A DNA stretch of 64,000 bases from an uncultured Erythrobacter sp. (GCA_947499505.1 CANMOQ010000001.1:478037-542036); one strand, 5' to 3'. Positions 26,545 to 38,669 are shown, counted from the first letter of the stretch. Numbers and translations: made by a program. Notes: generated by a model from the sequence alone, not told the origin.

Positions 26545-26756
26545 GCTGAGCCTGTCGAAGCCTTGAATTTTCCTATTTGCGAAGGGGCGAGGGAAAGACA
26601 GCCCTTCGACAAGCTCAGGGCGAACGGCTTTGAAAGTCACCCCTCCATCCAATCCCTCGGCGTCACCCCGGACTTGATCCGGGGTCCATCCCCATCGCCA
26701 AGTTTGCGAACCCCGTGCTGGCGATGGATGCTGAACCAAGTTCAGCATGACGGGGG
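26545..26756. repeat. Dispersed-type intergenic repeat region with several inverted repeats
   Basis: Between the DUF6122 and purL genes lie CTGAGCCTGTCGAAG and, inverted, CTTCGACAAGCTCAG (one mismatch). Further on are CCCCGGA/TCCGGGG, GCTGAAC/GTTCAGC and CATCGCCA/TGGCGATG. Such sequences are typical of the short repeated elements scattered in Sphingomonadales chromosomes (family-level memory, not searched). No coding potential. Confidence 0.65.
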
Positions 26757-26767
26757 ATTGAGTTCGT

Positions 26768-29056
26768 TCACCGCTCCATCCAGTCGCGGAAGAAGCTGGC
26801 GTGGGCTTCGCGGAGATCGGCGAGGGTGATCTTGCAATCTAGTTGCGGTTCTTCTTCGAACTCAAATCGAAGGCTGTCGCCACCTACTGATCCAACGCGT
26901 TCCATAATCAGACTTTCGTTCGCATCTACAAGTGCATCTTGGAATATTTCCTGTGCGACGTCTTCTGAAACTTCTAGCAGGTAGCGCCCTTGCTGTTCGT
27001 CAAAGAGAAATGCGGTAACAGGGGACTGCCAGTCATAGTTGTATATATGAGCACCTAAGCCGCTTGAAAGTGCCATTTCGGCAGCAGCGACTGCAAGTCC
27101 ACCATCGGAGATATCGTGGACAGCCTCCACTTTTCCAGCGGCGATCAACTTCCGTACATACTCGCCTTGAATGCGTTCAATCTCTAGGTCAACGCTTGGC
27201 GGTTCACCGTTCGAGCTTCCCAGGATTTCAGACAGCCAAAGGGTCTGCCCTATGCTTTTGCCCCAATCATCTTTCCCGCGAGAGCCGCAAGGGCCAAGGT
27301 GGACCAAGACGTTACCCTCTTCCTTAAACCCCATCGTCATCATCTTCGAATAATCGTCGATAATGCCGACCCCGCCGATGGCTGGGGTGGGGAGGATTGC
27401 GCTGCCACCGCCGGTTGCCTTGCTCTCATTATAGAGCGAGACGTTCCCCGATACGATCGGGAAGTCCAATGCGCGACAGGCATCGCCCATGCCTTCCAGA
27501 GCGTGGACGAATTGCGCCATAATCTCGGGCCGCTGCGGGTTTGCGAAGTTCAGGCAATTGGTCACGGCGAGTGGCCGCGCGCCGACTGCGCATAGGTTCC
27601 GGTAAGCCTCGGCGATCGCCTGCTTTCCGCCTTCATACGGGTCGGCATAGACATAGCGCGGGGTGCAATCGGTGGTCAGCGCCAGCGCCTTTTTCGTGCC
27701 ATGCACGCGCACAACGCCCGCATCGCCGCCCGTTTGCAGCGTGTCGCCCATCACCTGGCTGTCATATTGCTCCGAAATCCAGCGGCGGCTGGCGAGCGCA
27801 GGGCTGGCCATGAGTTTGAGCAGGTCAGCGCCGATATCCGTGCTTTCCGGCACATCATCCAGCGGCTTGATCTTGGCCCAGGCCTTGTATTCCTCTTTCG
27901 AGAGGTACGGCCGCTCATATTCCGGTGCGTCGGCGGCCAGCGGGCCCAGCGGAATATCGCAGACGACTTCGCCGCCCCATTCTAGCACCATATGGCGGGT
28001 GTCGGTCACTTCGCCGATTACGGCAAAGTCCAATTCCCATTTCTTGAAGATCTCGGCCGCCATCTCTTCCTTGCCGGGCTTCAGCACCATGAGCATCCGC
28101 TCTTGGCTCTCGCTCAGCATCATTTCGTAGGGCGTCATGCCCTCTTCGCGGCACGGGACCATATCCATGTTGAGGCGGATGCCCGCCTTGCCATTGGTCG
28201 CCATTTCCACGCTGGAGGAGGTGAGGCCCGCTGCACCCATATCCTGAATTGCGACGATGGCGTCGGTCGCCATCAGCTCCAGGCACGCCTCGATCAGCAG
28301 CTTTTCCGTGAACGGATCGCCAACCTGTACGGTGGGTCGCTTCGCCTCTGCGTCTTCTTCAAAGTCTGCGCTGGCCATGGTCGCGCCGTGGATGCCATCG
28401 CGCCCGGTCTTTGACCCGACATAGACGATCGGATTGCCGACGCCTGTCGCCGCGGAATAGAAAATCTTGTCCTGATCCGCGACGCCGACGGTCATGGCAT
28501 TGACCAAGATATTGCCGTCATAGGCCGGGTGGAAATTGGTCTCGCCGCATACAGTCGGCACGCCGACGCAATTGCCATATCCGCCAATGCCCGCAACCAC
28601 GCCCTTCACCAGATGCTGCATCTTGGGGTGCTCTGGCCGTCCAAAGCGCAGCGCATTGGCATTCGCCACCGGCCGCGCGCCCATCGTGAAGACATCGCGC
28701 AGGATGCCGCCAACGCCGGTCGCCGCGCCTTGATATGGCTCGATATAGGATGGGTGGTTGTGGCTCTCCATCTTGAAGATTGCCGCCTGGCCATCGCCAA
28801 TATCGATCACACCCGCATTCTCACCGGGGCCGCAAATCACCCACGGGGCCTCGGTCGGCAGCTTCTTCAAATGGAAGCGCGACGATTTGTAAGAGCAATG
28901 CTCCGACCACATCACGGAAAAGATGCCCAGCTCCACCATATTGGGCACGCGGCCCAGGCTTTTCAGAACCTGCTGGTATTCCTCAGGCGAGAAGCCGTGC
29001 TGCTCGACAATTTCGGGTGTGATTTCGGGCGCGCTGCTGGGTGATGAATCGCTCAT
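26768..29056 (-). CDS. purL: Phosphoribosylformylglycinamidine synthase subunit PurL
   Basis: Purine synthesis: uses ATP and ammonia from PurQ to turn FGAR into FGAM. At 762 aa it is the small alphaproteobacterial/Bacillus-type PurL that works with PurS and PurQ; those are not in this window. Motifs: [20 protein letters not shown] at the N-terminus, [36 protein letters not shown], and [17 protein letters not shown] second repeat carries the later half ([14 protein letters not shown]). Reading ends near 26768. Confidence 0.97.
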   Translation of the reverse strand: MSDSSPSSAPEITPEIVEQHGFSPEEYQQVLKSLGRVPNMVELGIFSVMWSEHCSYKSSRFHLKKLPTEAPWVICGPGENAGVIDIGDGQAAIFKMESHNHPSYIEPYQGAATGVGGILRDVFTMGARPVANANALRFGRPEHPKMQHLVKGVVAGIGGYGNCVGVPTVCGETNFHPAYDGNILVNAMTVGVADQDKIFYSAATGVGNPIVYVGSKTGRDGIHGATMASADFEEDAEAKRPTVQVGDPFTEKLLIEACLELMATDAIVAIQDMGAAGLTSSSVEMATNGKAGIRLNMDMVPCREEGMTPYEMMLSESQERMLMVLKPGKEEMAAEIFKKWELDFAVIGEVTDTRHMVLEWGGEVVCDIPLGPLAADAPEYERPYLSKEEYKAWAKIKPLDDVPESTDIGADLLKLMASPALASRRWISEQYDSQVMGDTLQTGGDAGVVRVHGTKKALALTTDCTPRYVYADPYEGGKQAIAEAYRNLCAVGARPLAVTNCLNFANPQRPEIMAQFVHALEGMGDACRALDFPIVSGNVSLYNESKATGGGSAILPTPAIGGVGIIDDYSKMMTMGFKEEGNVLVHLGPCGSRGKDDWGKSIGQTLWLSEILGSSNGEPPSVDLEIERIQGEYVRKLIAAGKVEAVHDISDGGLAVAAAEMALSSGLGAHIYNYDWQSPVTAFLFDEQQGRYLLEVSEDVAQEIFQDALVDANESLIMERVGSVGGDSLRFEFEEEPQLDCKITLADLREAHASFFRDWMER

Positions 29057-29071
29057 GCACGGCGCTTTAAT

Positions 29072-29746
29072 TCACTCGCTTGGGGCCGCCAAGCCTCCAC
29101 GCCGAATGTGCCAGCGGTTATGCCCGACCCACCACGCCAGCACCGTTGTAACGGCAAAGGCGATCAGCGCCTGCGCATAGAGCGCGATGTTCGCCTCTGT
29201 CGGGGCGGGGCCGAACCAATTTACCATCTGCATCAACAGCAACACGCCGAGCAAGATCAGCGGCGGGCCGACCGGGCCACGCGTACGCTTCACATAGATC
29301 ATGAACGCGCCAATGGTGATCAGCAGCTCCAGCGGCATGGCGATTTGCGGGAAATTCCATAGGCCCAGGCCGTACGCCTTTGGCCCGCCAGCGATGGTCA
29401 TATCCGGCGCATGGGTCAGCCAATCGAGCACCCAGTGCGACAGGACGACAAAGGCGGCCAGCACCCCGCCAAAGAAATTGCGCTGAAAAACCATCACGAT
29501 AATCGCGAACACGGCCGCCCATATCGCTGTGCCTAATAACGAATGGGTGAAGGGCATATGATAAAGATCAAACGGCACCATCACGGTCGCATCCGGATCC
29601 ACCCGCATTTTCTCCACGCCCGCCATGGCCAGCGCGAAAAAGCCCCAATCGACCAATTGCGCCGCGATAAACAAAGTGCCCAGCCGCGGTGAACGCGGTG
29701 AGATGGCTGCGGCGGCAAACGCCGGCGCGAAATGACCGATAAACAT
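29072..29746 (-). CDS. Hydrophobic membrane protein (YdjM/DUF457-like)
   Basis: A 224-aa integral membrane protein with about six segments. It contains YHMPFTHSLLGTAIW and VLSHWVLDWLTHAPDMTI. H-S and H-W-x-L-D pairs are typical of YdjM/DUF457 metal-dependent membrane proteins, so the similarity is suggestive only. Function is unknown. It is 15 bases downstream of the purL start on the same strand, so they may share a transcript. Confidence 0.55.
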   Translation of the reverse strand: MFIGHFAPAFAAAAISPRSPRLGTLFIAAQLVDWGFFALAMAGVEKMRVDPDATVMVPFDLYHMPFTHSLLGTAIWAAVFAIIVMVFQRNFFGGVLAAFVVLSHWVLDWLTHAPDMTIAGGPKAYGLGLWNFPQIAMPLELLITIGAFMIYVKRTRGPVGPPLILLGVLLLMQMVNWFGPAPTEANIALYAQALIAFAVTTVLAWWVGHNRWHIRRGGLAAPSE

Positions 29747-29766
29747 GGGTGCCCCTTATCCCGATT

Positions 29767-30180
29767 TTACCGCGCGGATTTCTGCGTGAATTTCAACGTG
29801 ACGAATGCCGCTATAGAGCTCGCCGTGCCGGTTGCAAACGCGCCCCAGATGATATCCAGCACTGTGACATGTGTCGCCCACACCTTGAACACCGCCTGGC
29901 TGGTAAGATCAAACGTCGCATAACATAGCGCGCCCAGCAGCGCCCCGTTGAGTGTAGCACTCGCTACTCTGCCGCTGGTGAGCGCTGGCTTCACGCCGAA
30001 CCACACCATGCCGGCGACATACAGGACGTAGAACGTGGCCGCTGCGCCGACATTGATGCTGTCGGCCATCAGCTCGCCAATGTTGGGCTGATAGAGGTTC
30101 GCTCCCGCCCAATTCAGCCACATCGCATCCAGCACGCCAAATGTGAGCGCCGCCGTGATGTAGGCAATGAACCACTTCAT
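29767..30180 (-). CDS. DUF2177 family membrane protein
   Basis: A 137-aa inner-membrane protein (MKWFIAYITAALTFGVLDAM start) with four hydrophobic segments. DAMWLNWAGANLYQPNIGEL, the tyrosine-rich middle and YATFDLTSQAVFKVW fit DUF2177. No functional information beyond the family. The frame could start seven residues earlier, but the KWFIAY context favours 30180. It follows the membrane protein at 29746 by 20 bases on the same strand. Confidence 0.7.
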   Translation of the reverse strand: MKWFIAYITAALTFGVLDAMWLNWAGANLYQPNIGELMADSINVGAAATFYVLYVAGMVWFGVKPALTSGRVASATLNGALLGALCYATFDLTSQAVFKVWATHVTVLDIIWGAFATGTASSIAAFVTLKFTQKSAR

Positions 30181-30330
30181 TTCATTTCCCCGTTTCATGC
30201 GCAGCCTTGACCGGGCGCGCCGCGCGGGTCAATGCTCCGCGCTCCGCGAGCCGGGGTCAAAACCCGCTTTCTAATCAATTTGTGGTCTTACGAGGGACAG
30301 ATCATCGAAAACGCGCCCGAACTTTCCGAA

Positions 30331-30552
30331 ATGAGCTTTGAACAGGCGCTCAGCGCGCTGGAAACCATCGTCCAGCAATTGGAGCGCGGCGATGTACCGC
30401 TCGACGAATCCATTGCTTTGTATGAGCGCGGCGAGAAACTGCGCGAGGCGTGCCAAAAGCGGCTCGATACGGCGAGCGCGCGGATCGAGAAGATCGTGAC
30501 CAACCGCGATGGCGCCGCCGCCGGCACTGAGCCGCTCGACGCGCAGCAATAG
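30331..30552 (+). CDS. xseB: Exodeoxyribonuclease VII small subunit
   Basis: Small subunit of ExoVII, which degrades single-stranded DNA together with XseA (not in this window). The conserved core SFEQALSALETIVQQLERGD and SIALYERGEKLREACQKRL is intact. Coding begins at MSFEQ (30331), where the domain starts, but the preceding residues (QIIENAPELSE) read like coding and follow a good AGGGA at 30294. There is no ATG, GTG or TTG directly after it, only ATC ATC at 30301 and 30304. An upstream ATG at 30232 and TTG at 30280 lack ribosome sites. ispA follows 12 bases on. Confidence 0.85.
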   Translation: MSFEQALSALETIVQQLERGDVPLDESIALYERGEKLREACQKRLDTASARIEKIVTNRDGAAAGTEPLDAQQ

Positions 30553-30564
30553 GAGCGGCAGCGC

Positions 30565-31470
30565 GTGGGGGATAAAGCAAACTTGCTGGCCGTTCAGCTA
30601 AAGCGGGTTCAAGGCGAGATCGATTCCGTGTTCGACGCCTTTCTGCCTTTGCCGCAAGATACACGCGCTCGGCTGGTCGAGGCGATGCGTTATGCCGCGA
30701 TTGGCGGCGGCAAAAGGGTGCGTCCACTCCTGCTGGTGAGCACGGCAGAATTGTTCGGCGTCGACCGCACAGCGGCCCTGCGCGCTGGCTGCGCGGTGGA
30801 GGCGATCCACGTCTATTCGCTGATCCATGATGATCTGCCCTGCATGGATGATGATGACCTGCGTCATGGCAAGCCGACCGTGCACAGGGTGTTCGATGAG
30901 GCGACCGCCGTGCTGGCGGGCGATGCTCTGCATGCGCTGGCATTTGAAATTCTCGCCGATCAGGACACCAGCGCCGATCCCTTTACCCGCAGCGAGCTGA
31001 TGATGACGCTGGGCACGGCCAGCGGGATGAAAGGCATGGCGGGCGGCCAGATGATGGATATGGTCGCGGACGATGAGGGGATCGAATACGATCTTCATTC
31101 AATCACCCGGCTTCAGCAGCTGAAGACCGGGGCCTTGCTGGCCGCATCAGTGGAGATGGGCGCGATTATGGGCAAGGTCGCCCCGGAAGGGCGCGCGCAT
31201 TTGCGGGCATACTCTCGCGATATTGGCCTGGCGTTTCAGATTGCGGACGATCTGCTCGATGTGAGCGGGGACGAGGCGAAAGCGGGCAAGGCGCTGCGCA
31301 AGGACGAGGGCCAAGGCAAGCAGACCTTTGTGACCCTGATGGGGGCGGAGAAGGCGCGGGAACAGGCCAGCGCGCTGGTCGATCAGGCGATTGGCCATCT
31401 GACGAGCTATGGCGAAGAGGCAGAGACGCTGCGGGCGCTTGCGCGCTTTGTGGTTGAGAGGGATCGGTAG
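30565..31470 (+). CDS. ispA: Farnesyl diphosphate synthase (polyprenyl synthetase)
   Basis: Makes C15 (or C10) prenyl diphosphate for ubiquinone, undecaprenyl lipid and carotenoids. The first Asp-rich motif is HDDLPCMDDDDLRHGKPT and the second is FQIADDLLDVSGDE. It has 301 aa. The start is GTG at 30565 with AGGAGCGG before it. It follows xseB closely, the standard xseB-ispA order; dxs, often next, is absent and coaD follows instead. Confidence 0.93.
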   Translation: MGDKANLLAVQLKRVQGEIDSVFDAFLPLPQDTRARLVEAMRYAAIGGGKRVRPLLLVSTAELFGVDRTAALRAGCAVEAIHVYSLIHDDLPCMDDDDLRHGKPTVHRVFDEATAVLAGDALHALAFEILADQDTSADPFTRSELMMTLGTASGMKGMAGGQMMDMVADDEGIEYDLHSITRLQQLKTGALLAASVEMGAIMGKVAPEGRAHLRAYSRDIGLAFQIADDLLDVSGDEAKAGKALRKDEGQGKQTFVTLMGAEKAREQASALVDQAIGHLTSYGEEAETLRALARFVVERDR

Positions 31471-31472
31471 AC

Positions 31473-31985
31473 ATGAGCGAACGCATCGGAATTTATCCCG
31501 GGACCTTTGACCCGATCACTCTGGGCCATGCCGACATCATTCGGCGCGGGGCAAAGCTGGTTGATAAGCTCATCATTGGGGTGACCACCAACCCGTCCAA
31601 AAACCCTATGTTTTCGACCGAGGAACGCTTCGCAATGGTGGAGCGTGAGGTTGCGAATATGGGCGTGAGCAATGTCGAGGTGGTGGGGTTCAACGCGCTG
31701 CTCGTCAAATTCGCGCGCAAACAAGGCGCCAATGTGATCATCCGCGGACTGCGCGCGGTGGCGGATTTTGAGTACGAGTATCAGATGGCGGGCATGAACC
31801 AGCAGCTCGATGAGAATATCGAGACGGTGTTCCTGATGGCGGATGTCTCGCTCCAACCGATTGCATCGAAATTGGTGAAAGAGATTGCTCTATATGGCGG
31901 AGATATAACGCCTTTCGTCAGCAGTGAGGTGCGCGAGGAGGTCAGTGTGCGCGTCAAGGAAATCGGCTTGAAAGGCGACTATTAG
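31473..31985 (+). CDS. coaD: Phosphopantetheine adenylyltransferase
   Basis: Fourth step of coenzyme A synthesis, joining phosphopantetheine to AMP. The nucleotidyl-transferase motif is YPGTFDPITLGHADIIRR (with T/H-x-G-H). The C-terminal signature is FVSSEVREEVSVRVKEI. It has 170 aa. The ATG is two bases after the ispA stop, so the genes are coupled. The following intergenic gap (about 120 bases) breaks the run before the next gene. Confidence 0.96.
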   Translation: MSERIGIYPGTFDPITLGHADIIRRGAKLVDKLIIGVTTNPSKNPMFSTEERFAMVEREVANMGVSNVEVVGFNALLVKFARKQGANVIIRGLRAVADFEYEYQMAGMNQQLDENIETVFLMADVSLQPIASKLVKEIALYGGDITPFVSSEVREEVSVRVKEIGLKGDY

Positions 31986-32109
31986 TCCGATCACGCTGCC
32001 TCGCGCCCACGCTTAGCTGTCGATGGCGCGTCACTCATTCATTGAAGTGTCAGGCGCGCGTGGTTAAACAGCGCGAACAACACACAAATTGCCCGGAAAA
32101 ACGAACTTC

Positions 32110-32820
32110 ATGATCTTTCGTAAACTACTCTGCGCCTCCGCTTCTCTTGCGCTGCTTGCCGCGCCTCAGGCCGCCTTTGCACAGGACGCCGAGCCGGAAG
32201 GCGAAACGCCAGCGGCAGAGGCCGAGACCGCTGAGCCTGCAGAACGGCAGGTTTACACACCAGTCAATTTCGACATGAACGAGGATCCCGAGAATATCTG
32301 GTTGCTCGACCTGTCGAATGGAGAGCGCGTGGCGATCCGTTTGCAGAAAGACTGGGCGCCGAACCATGTCGAGCGGATCAAGACGCTGACTCGCCAGGGG
32401 TTCTACGACGGGATCATTTTTCACCGCGTGATTGAGGGCTTTATGGCCCAAGGTGGCGATCCGACCGGTACGGGCCAGGGCGGCTCTGAACTGCCTGATT
32501 TGAAGGCAGAATTTAACCCGATGCCGCATGTTCGCGGCAGCCTGGCAATGGCGCGCGCGACCTCGGAAGACAGCGCGAACAGCCAGTTCTTCATCGTGTT
32601 CTATCCGCGTTTCAGCCTGGATAAGCGCTACACCAATCTCGGCCGTGTGATCAGCAATATGGCCGGCGTCGATGCGATCAATCGCGGCGAACCGCCTACC
32701 GAGCCAACCCGCATTCTTCAGGCTTCGCTAGCCAGCGACAACAAGCCGCAAGCCATGCCAACGGCACCAGCGGTAGAAGAAGAGATCACTGCCGACGCTC
32801 TAAGCGCGCCACTCAGTTAG
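32110..32820 (+). CDS. Exported cyclophilin-type peptidyl-prolyl isomerase
   Basis: Periplasmic isomerase of proline bonds. The signal MIFRKLLCASASLALLAAPQ ends about AFAQ. The cyclophilin core includes FYDGIIFHRVIEGFMAQGGD, PTGTGQGGSELPDLKAEF, SLAMARATSEDSANSQFFI and LDKRYTNLGRVISNM. An Ala/Glu/Pro-rich tail follows the signal and one closes the protein. The ATG at 32110 is chosen; a TTG seven codons earlier is possible. It may share transcription with queA, 42 bases further. Confidence 0.9.
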   Translation: MIFRKLLCASASLALLAAPQAAFAQDAEPEGETPAAEAETAEPAERQVYTPVNFDMNEDPENIWLLDLSNGERVAIRLQKDWAPNHVERIKTLTRQGFYDGIIFHRVIEGFMAQGGDPTGTGQGGSELPDLKAEFNPMPHVRGSLAMARATSEDSANSQFFIVFYPRFSLDKRYTNLGRVISNMAGVDAINRGEPPTEPTRILQASLASDNKPQAMPTAPAVEEEITADALSAPLS

Positions 32821-32862
32821 TTTTTCTTTCCGCATGGCGCGCTCGCGGCTAAGGCCCCGCCG

Positions 32863-33897
32863 ATGCGTGTTGATTTATTCGATTTCGACCTTCCGCAAGA
32901 TCTGATTGCGCTGCGCCCAGCGCGCCCGCGCGATGCCGCACGCATGCTGGTGGCGCGCGGGGATGAGCCCTTTGCCGACAAGGGCGTTCGCGATTTGCCA
33001 GACCTGCTCAAGGCAGGCGACGTGCTGGTTTTCAACGACACCCGCGTGATCCCGGCCCAGTTGGAGGGGCGGCGCGCAGGCGGAGAGGCCAAGATCGGCG
33101 CAACTCTGCACAAGCGGATCGATCTGCGCCGCTGGCAGGCCTTCATCCGCAATGCCAAACGCGTGAAAGAGGGCGATCAGCTGATTTTTGGCGGCGGGGT
33201 GACCGCCATCGCTGAGGCGCGCCACGCCGATGGCAGCCTCACCTTAATGTTCGAAGGCGAAGAGCCGGTCGAGGTACTGCTGGAGCGGGCCGGGCGCATG
33301 CCTCTGCCGCCCTATATCGCGGGCAAGCGCGGGGTCGATGAGCAAGACCTCAAAGACTATCAAACCATGTTCGCCGCCGAAGATGGCGCGGTTGCCGCGC
33401 CCACGGCTTCGCTGCATTTCACGCCTGAACTGGTCGAGGCGATTGATGCGGCGGGGATCGGGCGAGAGACGCTGACCCTGCATGTTGGCGCTGGCACATT
33501 TCTGCCCGTGAAGGCGGACGACACCGACGATCACCAAATGCACAGCGAATTTGGCCGGATAGAGGCGGATGTTGCCGAGCGCCTGAACGCGGCGCGCGCG
33601 GCAGGCGGGCGGGTGATCGCGGTCGGCACCACCTCGCTGCGCTTGCTGGAAAGCGCGGCGCGGCCAGATGGCCAGATCGAAGCCTTTGCTGGAGACACCG
33701 ACATCTTCATCACGCCGGGATATGAGTTTCGTGTGGTCGACGGTCTGATGACCAACTTTCACCTGCCAAAATCAACGCTGATGATGCTGGTCAGCGCGCT
33801 AATGGGGCGAGACCGGATGATGGCGGTATATGCCCATGCAATTGAAAACAAATACCGCTTCTACTCTTATGGTGACTCGTCCCTGCTGCTGCCGTAA
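32863..33897 (+). CDS. queA: S-adenosylmethionine:tRNA ribosyltransferase-isomerase
   Basis: Penultimate step of queuosine synthesis in tRNA. The N-terminal motif is [20 protein letters not shown]. Further on come [20 protein letters not shown] and [20 protein letters not shown], and the C-terminal [20 protein letters not shown]. At 344 aa it has full length. tgt, which acts earlier in the same pathway, is 1.7 kb on in the same direction, past an ABC transporter. Confidence 0.96.
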   Translation: MRVDLFDFDLPQDLIALRPARPRDAARMLVARGDEPFADKGVRDLPDLLKAGDVLVFNDTRVIPAQLEGRRAGGEAKIGATLHKRIDLRRWQAFIRNAKRVKEGDQLIFGGGVTAIAEARHADGSLTLMFEGEEPVEVLLERAGRMPLPPYIAGKRGVDEQDLKDYQTMFAAEDGAVAAPTASLHFTPELVEAIDAAGIGRETLTLHVGAGTFLPVKADDTDDHQMHSEFGRIEADVAERLNAARAAGGRVIAVGTTSLRLLESAARPDGQIEAFAGDTDIFITPGYEFRVVDGLMTNFHLPKSTLMMLVSALMGRDRMMAVYAHAIENKYRFYSYGDSSLLLP

Positions 33898-33906
33898 CCA
33901 GAGGCC

Positions 33907-34847
33907 ATGCAAGAACCCATTCTCTCCATCGCAGGCCTGAGCAAGGTGTATTCCGGGGGCGTAAAGGCGCTCGATGATGTTGATCTGGAGATCCGCAAGG
34001 GCGAGATTTTTGCTCTGTTGGGGCCAAATGGGGCGGGTAAGACGACGCTGATCGGTGCGGTGTGCGGGCTGGTGCGGCCAAGCGGCGGCGTGATCACCGC
34101 CTTTGGTCATAATCTGAAGAATGATTGGCGCAGCGCTCGGGCGCGAATTGGCCTGGTCCCGCAAGAGCTTAGCACCGACATGTTCGAAACGGTTGAGCGC
34201 GCGGTCAGCTATTCACGCGGCCTGTTTGGCCATGCCCCTGACAAGGCTCGCATCCACGAAATTCTGCGCTCGCTTAGCCTTTACGAGAAGCGAAGCTCGC
34301 AAATTCGCGAACTATCCGGCGGCATGAAGCGCCGTGTGCTGATCGCCAAAGCGCTGGCGCATGAGCCAGAGCTGTTGTTCCTTGATGAGCCCACGGCCGG
34401 GGTCGATGTCGAGCTGCGCAAGGATATGTGGGAGCAGATCAGCGCGCTGCGCGAGCGCGGGACGACAATTATCCTCACCACCCATTACATTGAAGAGGCG
34501 GAGGAAATGGCTGACCGCGTCGGAATCATTCGCGGCGGCAAGATCCTGATGGTGGATGACAAGGCCGCGATGATGAAACGGCTAGGGCGGACAGAGGCGG
34601 TGCTGCAATTGGCTGAGCCGCTGTCTGAACTGCCACCGAGCATTGCCGCATTTCCTCTGGAGCTCAGCGCAGACGGGCGCGAGCTGTGCTTTCGTGGCGG
34701 TGATGGGACGGGCAAGGGCCGCCAGCAAGTCGCTGACCTTACCAAAGCGCTAATCGCGGCGGGGATTGATTTCACCGGCATTGATATTCGTGAAAGCTCG
34801 TTGGAGGATATCTTCGTCTCGCTCCTGACCGAGCAGGAGGAGCCAGC

Positions 34848-34851
<4 letters not shown>
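33907..34851 (+). CDS. ABC transporter ATP-binding protein (YadG-like)
   Basis: ATPase of a drug/lipid-type ABC-2 exporter. Walker A LLGPNGAGKTTLIGAVCG (about 36-53), signature LSGGMKRRVLIAKAL, Walker B LLFLDEPTAGVDVEL and the H-loop THYIEEAEEMAD are all intact. A C-terminal extension of about 80 residues follows the ATPase domain. It overlaps the permease gene by four bases (ATGA), so the pair forms one transporter. The substrate is unknown. It sits between queA and tgt. Confidence 0.93.
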
Positions 34852-36773
<1,922 letters not shown>

Positions 36774-36774
<1 letters not shown>

Positions 36775-37076
36775 TGCCCAAAGCTCCCGACGAATGCGAG
36801 AGCATGACCGAAGTGCGCGAAGGCGTGGATGCGACCGACCGGGAGTTGGTGGCCCTGCTGGAGCGGCGCTTTGGCTATATGCGGGCGGCGGCTCGGATTA
36901 AGCCCAGCCGCGACGTGGTGCGCGATGAAGCGCGCAAGGCGAGCGTGATCGCCGCCGCTGTGGCCGAAGCAGAAGCGCGCGGACTGCCGGGCAATGTCAT
37001 CGGCGACATTTGGGAGCGCTTGGTCGAAGGCTCAATCGCTTACGAATTCGAGGAATGGGACCGCACGCGGGATTAG
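36774..37076 (+). CDS. Chorismate mutase (AroQ type)
   Basis: Small helical chorismate mutase converting chorismate to prephenate for Phe and Tyr. ATDRELVALLERRFGYMRAA and IKPSRDVVRDEARKASVIAA form the first two active-site helices, with Arg and Lys contacts; LVEGSIAYEFEEWDRTR is the last helix. It has 100 aa. The ATG at 36774 shares its A with the tgt stop, or the GTG at 36771 may be used. A role in another pathway (PchB-like) is possible, but chorismate mutase is more likely. Confidence 0.85.
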
Positions 37077-37097
37077 GTCTGCCCAGTGCGTTGGAAA

Positions 37098-37160
37098 CGT
37101 CCGCTATTGGATCAGCGACAAACAGCGATGACGTCTGTTTCTGGGGGTGGGAGCGGACGT
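37098..37160. repeat. Intergenic inverted repeat with GGACGT/ACGTCC box (accessory patch)
   Basis: ACGTCCGCT (37098-37106) pairs exactly with AGCGGACGT (37152-37160). The right arm lies in TTCTGGGGGTGGGAGCGGAC. Related boxes GGGGGTGAAAGCGGAC (38828-38843) and TTGGAGGTGAAAGCAGTC (39033-39050) occur further on. They look like copies of one dispersed element. Confidence 0.6.
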
Positions 37161-37301
37161 CCAATTTTCCGCCTCTGTGTAAACAGTTAGCTGAGGTTGA
37201 GCTATAGCTACCAGCCGCTCATTGCTCTGCCATTTCACCGGTGTTCAGATGGCATTAACTCCAAAAAATTCAATTTTGGTTGCAGGTTAGAGGTGTGAAT
37301 T

Positions 37302-37952
37302 ATGGGTACAAACAAACGTTTTGCTGCACTAGTCCTTTTGCTCTGCACCGCTTGCGACAACGTCGGCGAAGGCGAGGAGTCATCGAGGGATGACCTTACG
37401 CAATCCACTGGTGTTCAAGAGAATAGCAATGCTCCCTCACCCGACATTGTCGAAAGTTCTTCCGATAGCACCGATGACGTAACCCATGCTGACGCTGGCA
37501 AGATCAAGAACGGCCTCTACCAGATCAAGGTCGAAATACCGATTTTACGGGACACCAGCATCGATGCAGAAACAGCTGACGGGCTTCGATCGCAAATGGC
37601 GAATGCGATCAACAGCAATACTGACTGGAGTTTTTGTGTTACCGATACACAAACGGTCCGGGGGGATTGGACCGAATTGATGATGAAGATCGGCGCGGAT
37701 CAACGGGCCACCTGCACAAAAAAGAGCGACACCTCGACAGCCGCAACTATCGAGGCGGAAATGGCATGCCTTGAGCCTTCACCGAAAGATGGAAGTCTCA
37801 GCCTCGAATCATCGATGCAGTATCGCTTTAGCGGCGATGACGGCACTATTCAGGGTAATATGAGTAAGATTTCGATCGACAAAAAGGACGGAGGCCAAGC
37901 CACATTGGGTATGGCAGTAGACATGCAAAACGTAGGCAACTGCCCGGCTTGA
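37302..37952 (+). CDS. DUF3617-like lipoprotein
   Basis: Predicted lipoprotein with signal MGTNKRFAALVLLLCTACDN (lipobox TAC or CTAC). A disordered Ser/Asp-rich region (about 25-68) follows. The folded part starts near KNGLYQIKVEIPILRD and has cysteines at FCVTDTQ, TCTKKS, MACLEP and NCPA. The pattern of a small beta-rich protein with paired cysteines resembles DUF3617. It has 216 aa, with less GC-biased codons than the neighbours. It lies in an accessory-like patch. Confidence 0.55.
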   Translation: MGTNKRFAALVLLLCTACDNVGEGEESSRDDLTQSTGVQENSNAPSPDIVESSSDSTDDVTHADAGKIKNGLYQIKVEIPILRDTSIDAETADGLRSQMANAINSNTDWSFCVTDTQTVRGDWTELMMKIGADQRATCTKKSDTSTAATIEAEMACLEPSPKDGSLSLESSMQYRFSGDDGTIQGNMSKISIDKKDGGQATLGMAVDMQNVGNCPA

Positions 37953-38003
37953 TATGAGGCTTATTGGCGAACTTACACCTGGGTTGTGAAGGGCGGAATG
38001 AAC

Positions 38004-38669
38004 ATGAATGTTTATTGGGAGCAGAGCTTCGGACAAAAGCCGAAATGGTACTATATCATCGCTTGTATTTGCGTTGTTATCGGGATTGTCGGTGCCACTT
38101 TTAGTCATTGGTATGACGGCAAGCGTGCAGCCGCCATAGCACAGCCAGCGCCAGCACCGATTGCAATCGAAGAACTGGATCCAGAGGCATACGACTACAC
38201 TTTCAACGAAGTGGTTCTTCTTGCCCAGGCCGATCCGGCTGTCATGATCGATGATGTCGGCACCAAAGACGAGAGCCGCGAACGCAAGCGGCACAAGCTC
38301 ATTCCGCTGTACTCCACCTCAGCGACTGACACCCGGGGACCCGCTCTAGGCGTCATGGAGATCGCAGAATCGATCACGGACGAACAGCTCGCAGAAATCT
38401 ACACTGGTCCGTCCGAACTGGGTGTCGCCGTCCGCACCAACGGCTATTTGCGGACGTCCCCTTCAGGTTTCACGAAGCGCTCTTTGGATGGGGTTATTGA
38501 TATGGACCCGAATTTCGTTCTCGTTCATCAATTTATGGTTTCGCGTCAGGAAGACCTTGGACCCGGCGGAAACAGCACTTTAGTACTTATGATATTTCTG
38601 TCTTTTGCTGCGCTGTTCGTGTTCCTAGGGCTGCTGCGCGGTCGCTTTATGAAGCGAGCGTCATCTTGA
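38004..38669 (+). CDS. Hypothetical bitopic membrane protein (accessory patch)
   Basis: Not recognised. An N-terminal segment (KWYYIIACICVVIGIVGATF) and a C-terminal one (LVLMIFLSFAALFVFLGLLR) flank an extracytoplasmic region of about 140 residues. That region has an acidic/basic stretch (VGTKDESRERKRHKLIPLYS). A start at ATG 38004 follows GGGCGG; GTG at 37986 or ATG at 37998 are alternatives. Codon use is less GC-rich than the flanks. No function can be given. Confidence 0.55.
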   Translation: MNVYWEQSFGQKPKWYYIIACICVVIGIVGATFSHWYDGKRAAAIAQPAPAPIAIEELDPEAYDYTFNEVVLLAQADPAVMIDDVGTKDESRERKRHKLIPLYSTSATDTRGPALGVMEIAESITDEQLAEIYTGPSELGVAVRTNGYLRTSPSGFTKRSLDGVIDMDPNFVLVHQFMVSRQEDLGPGGNSTLVLMIFLSFAALFVFLGLLRGRFMKRASS

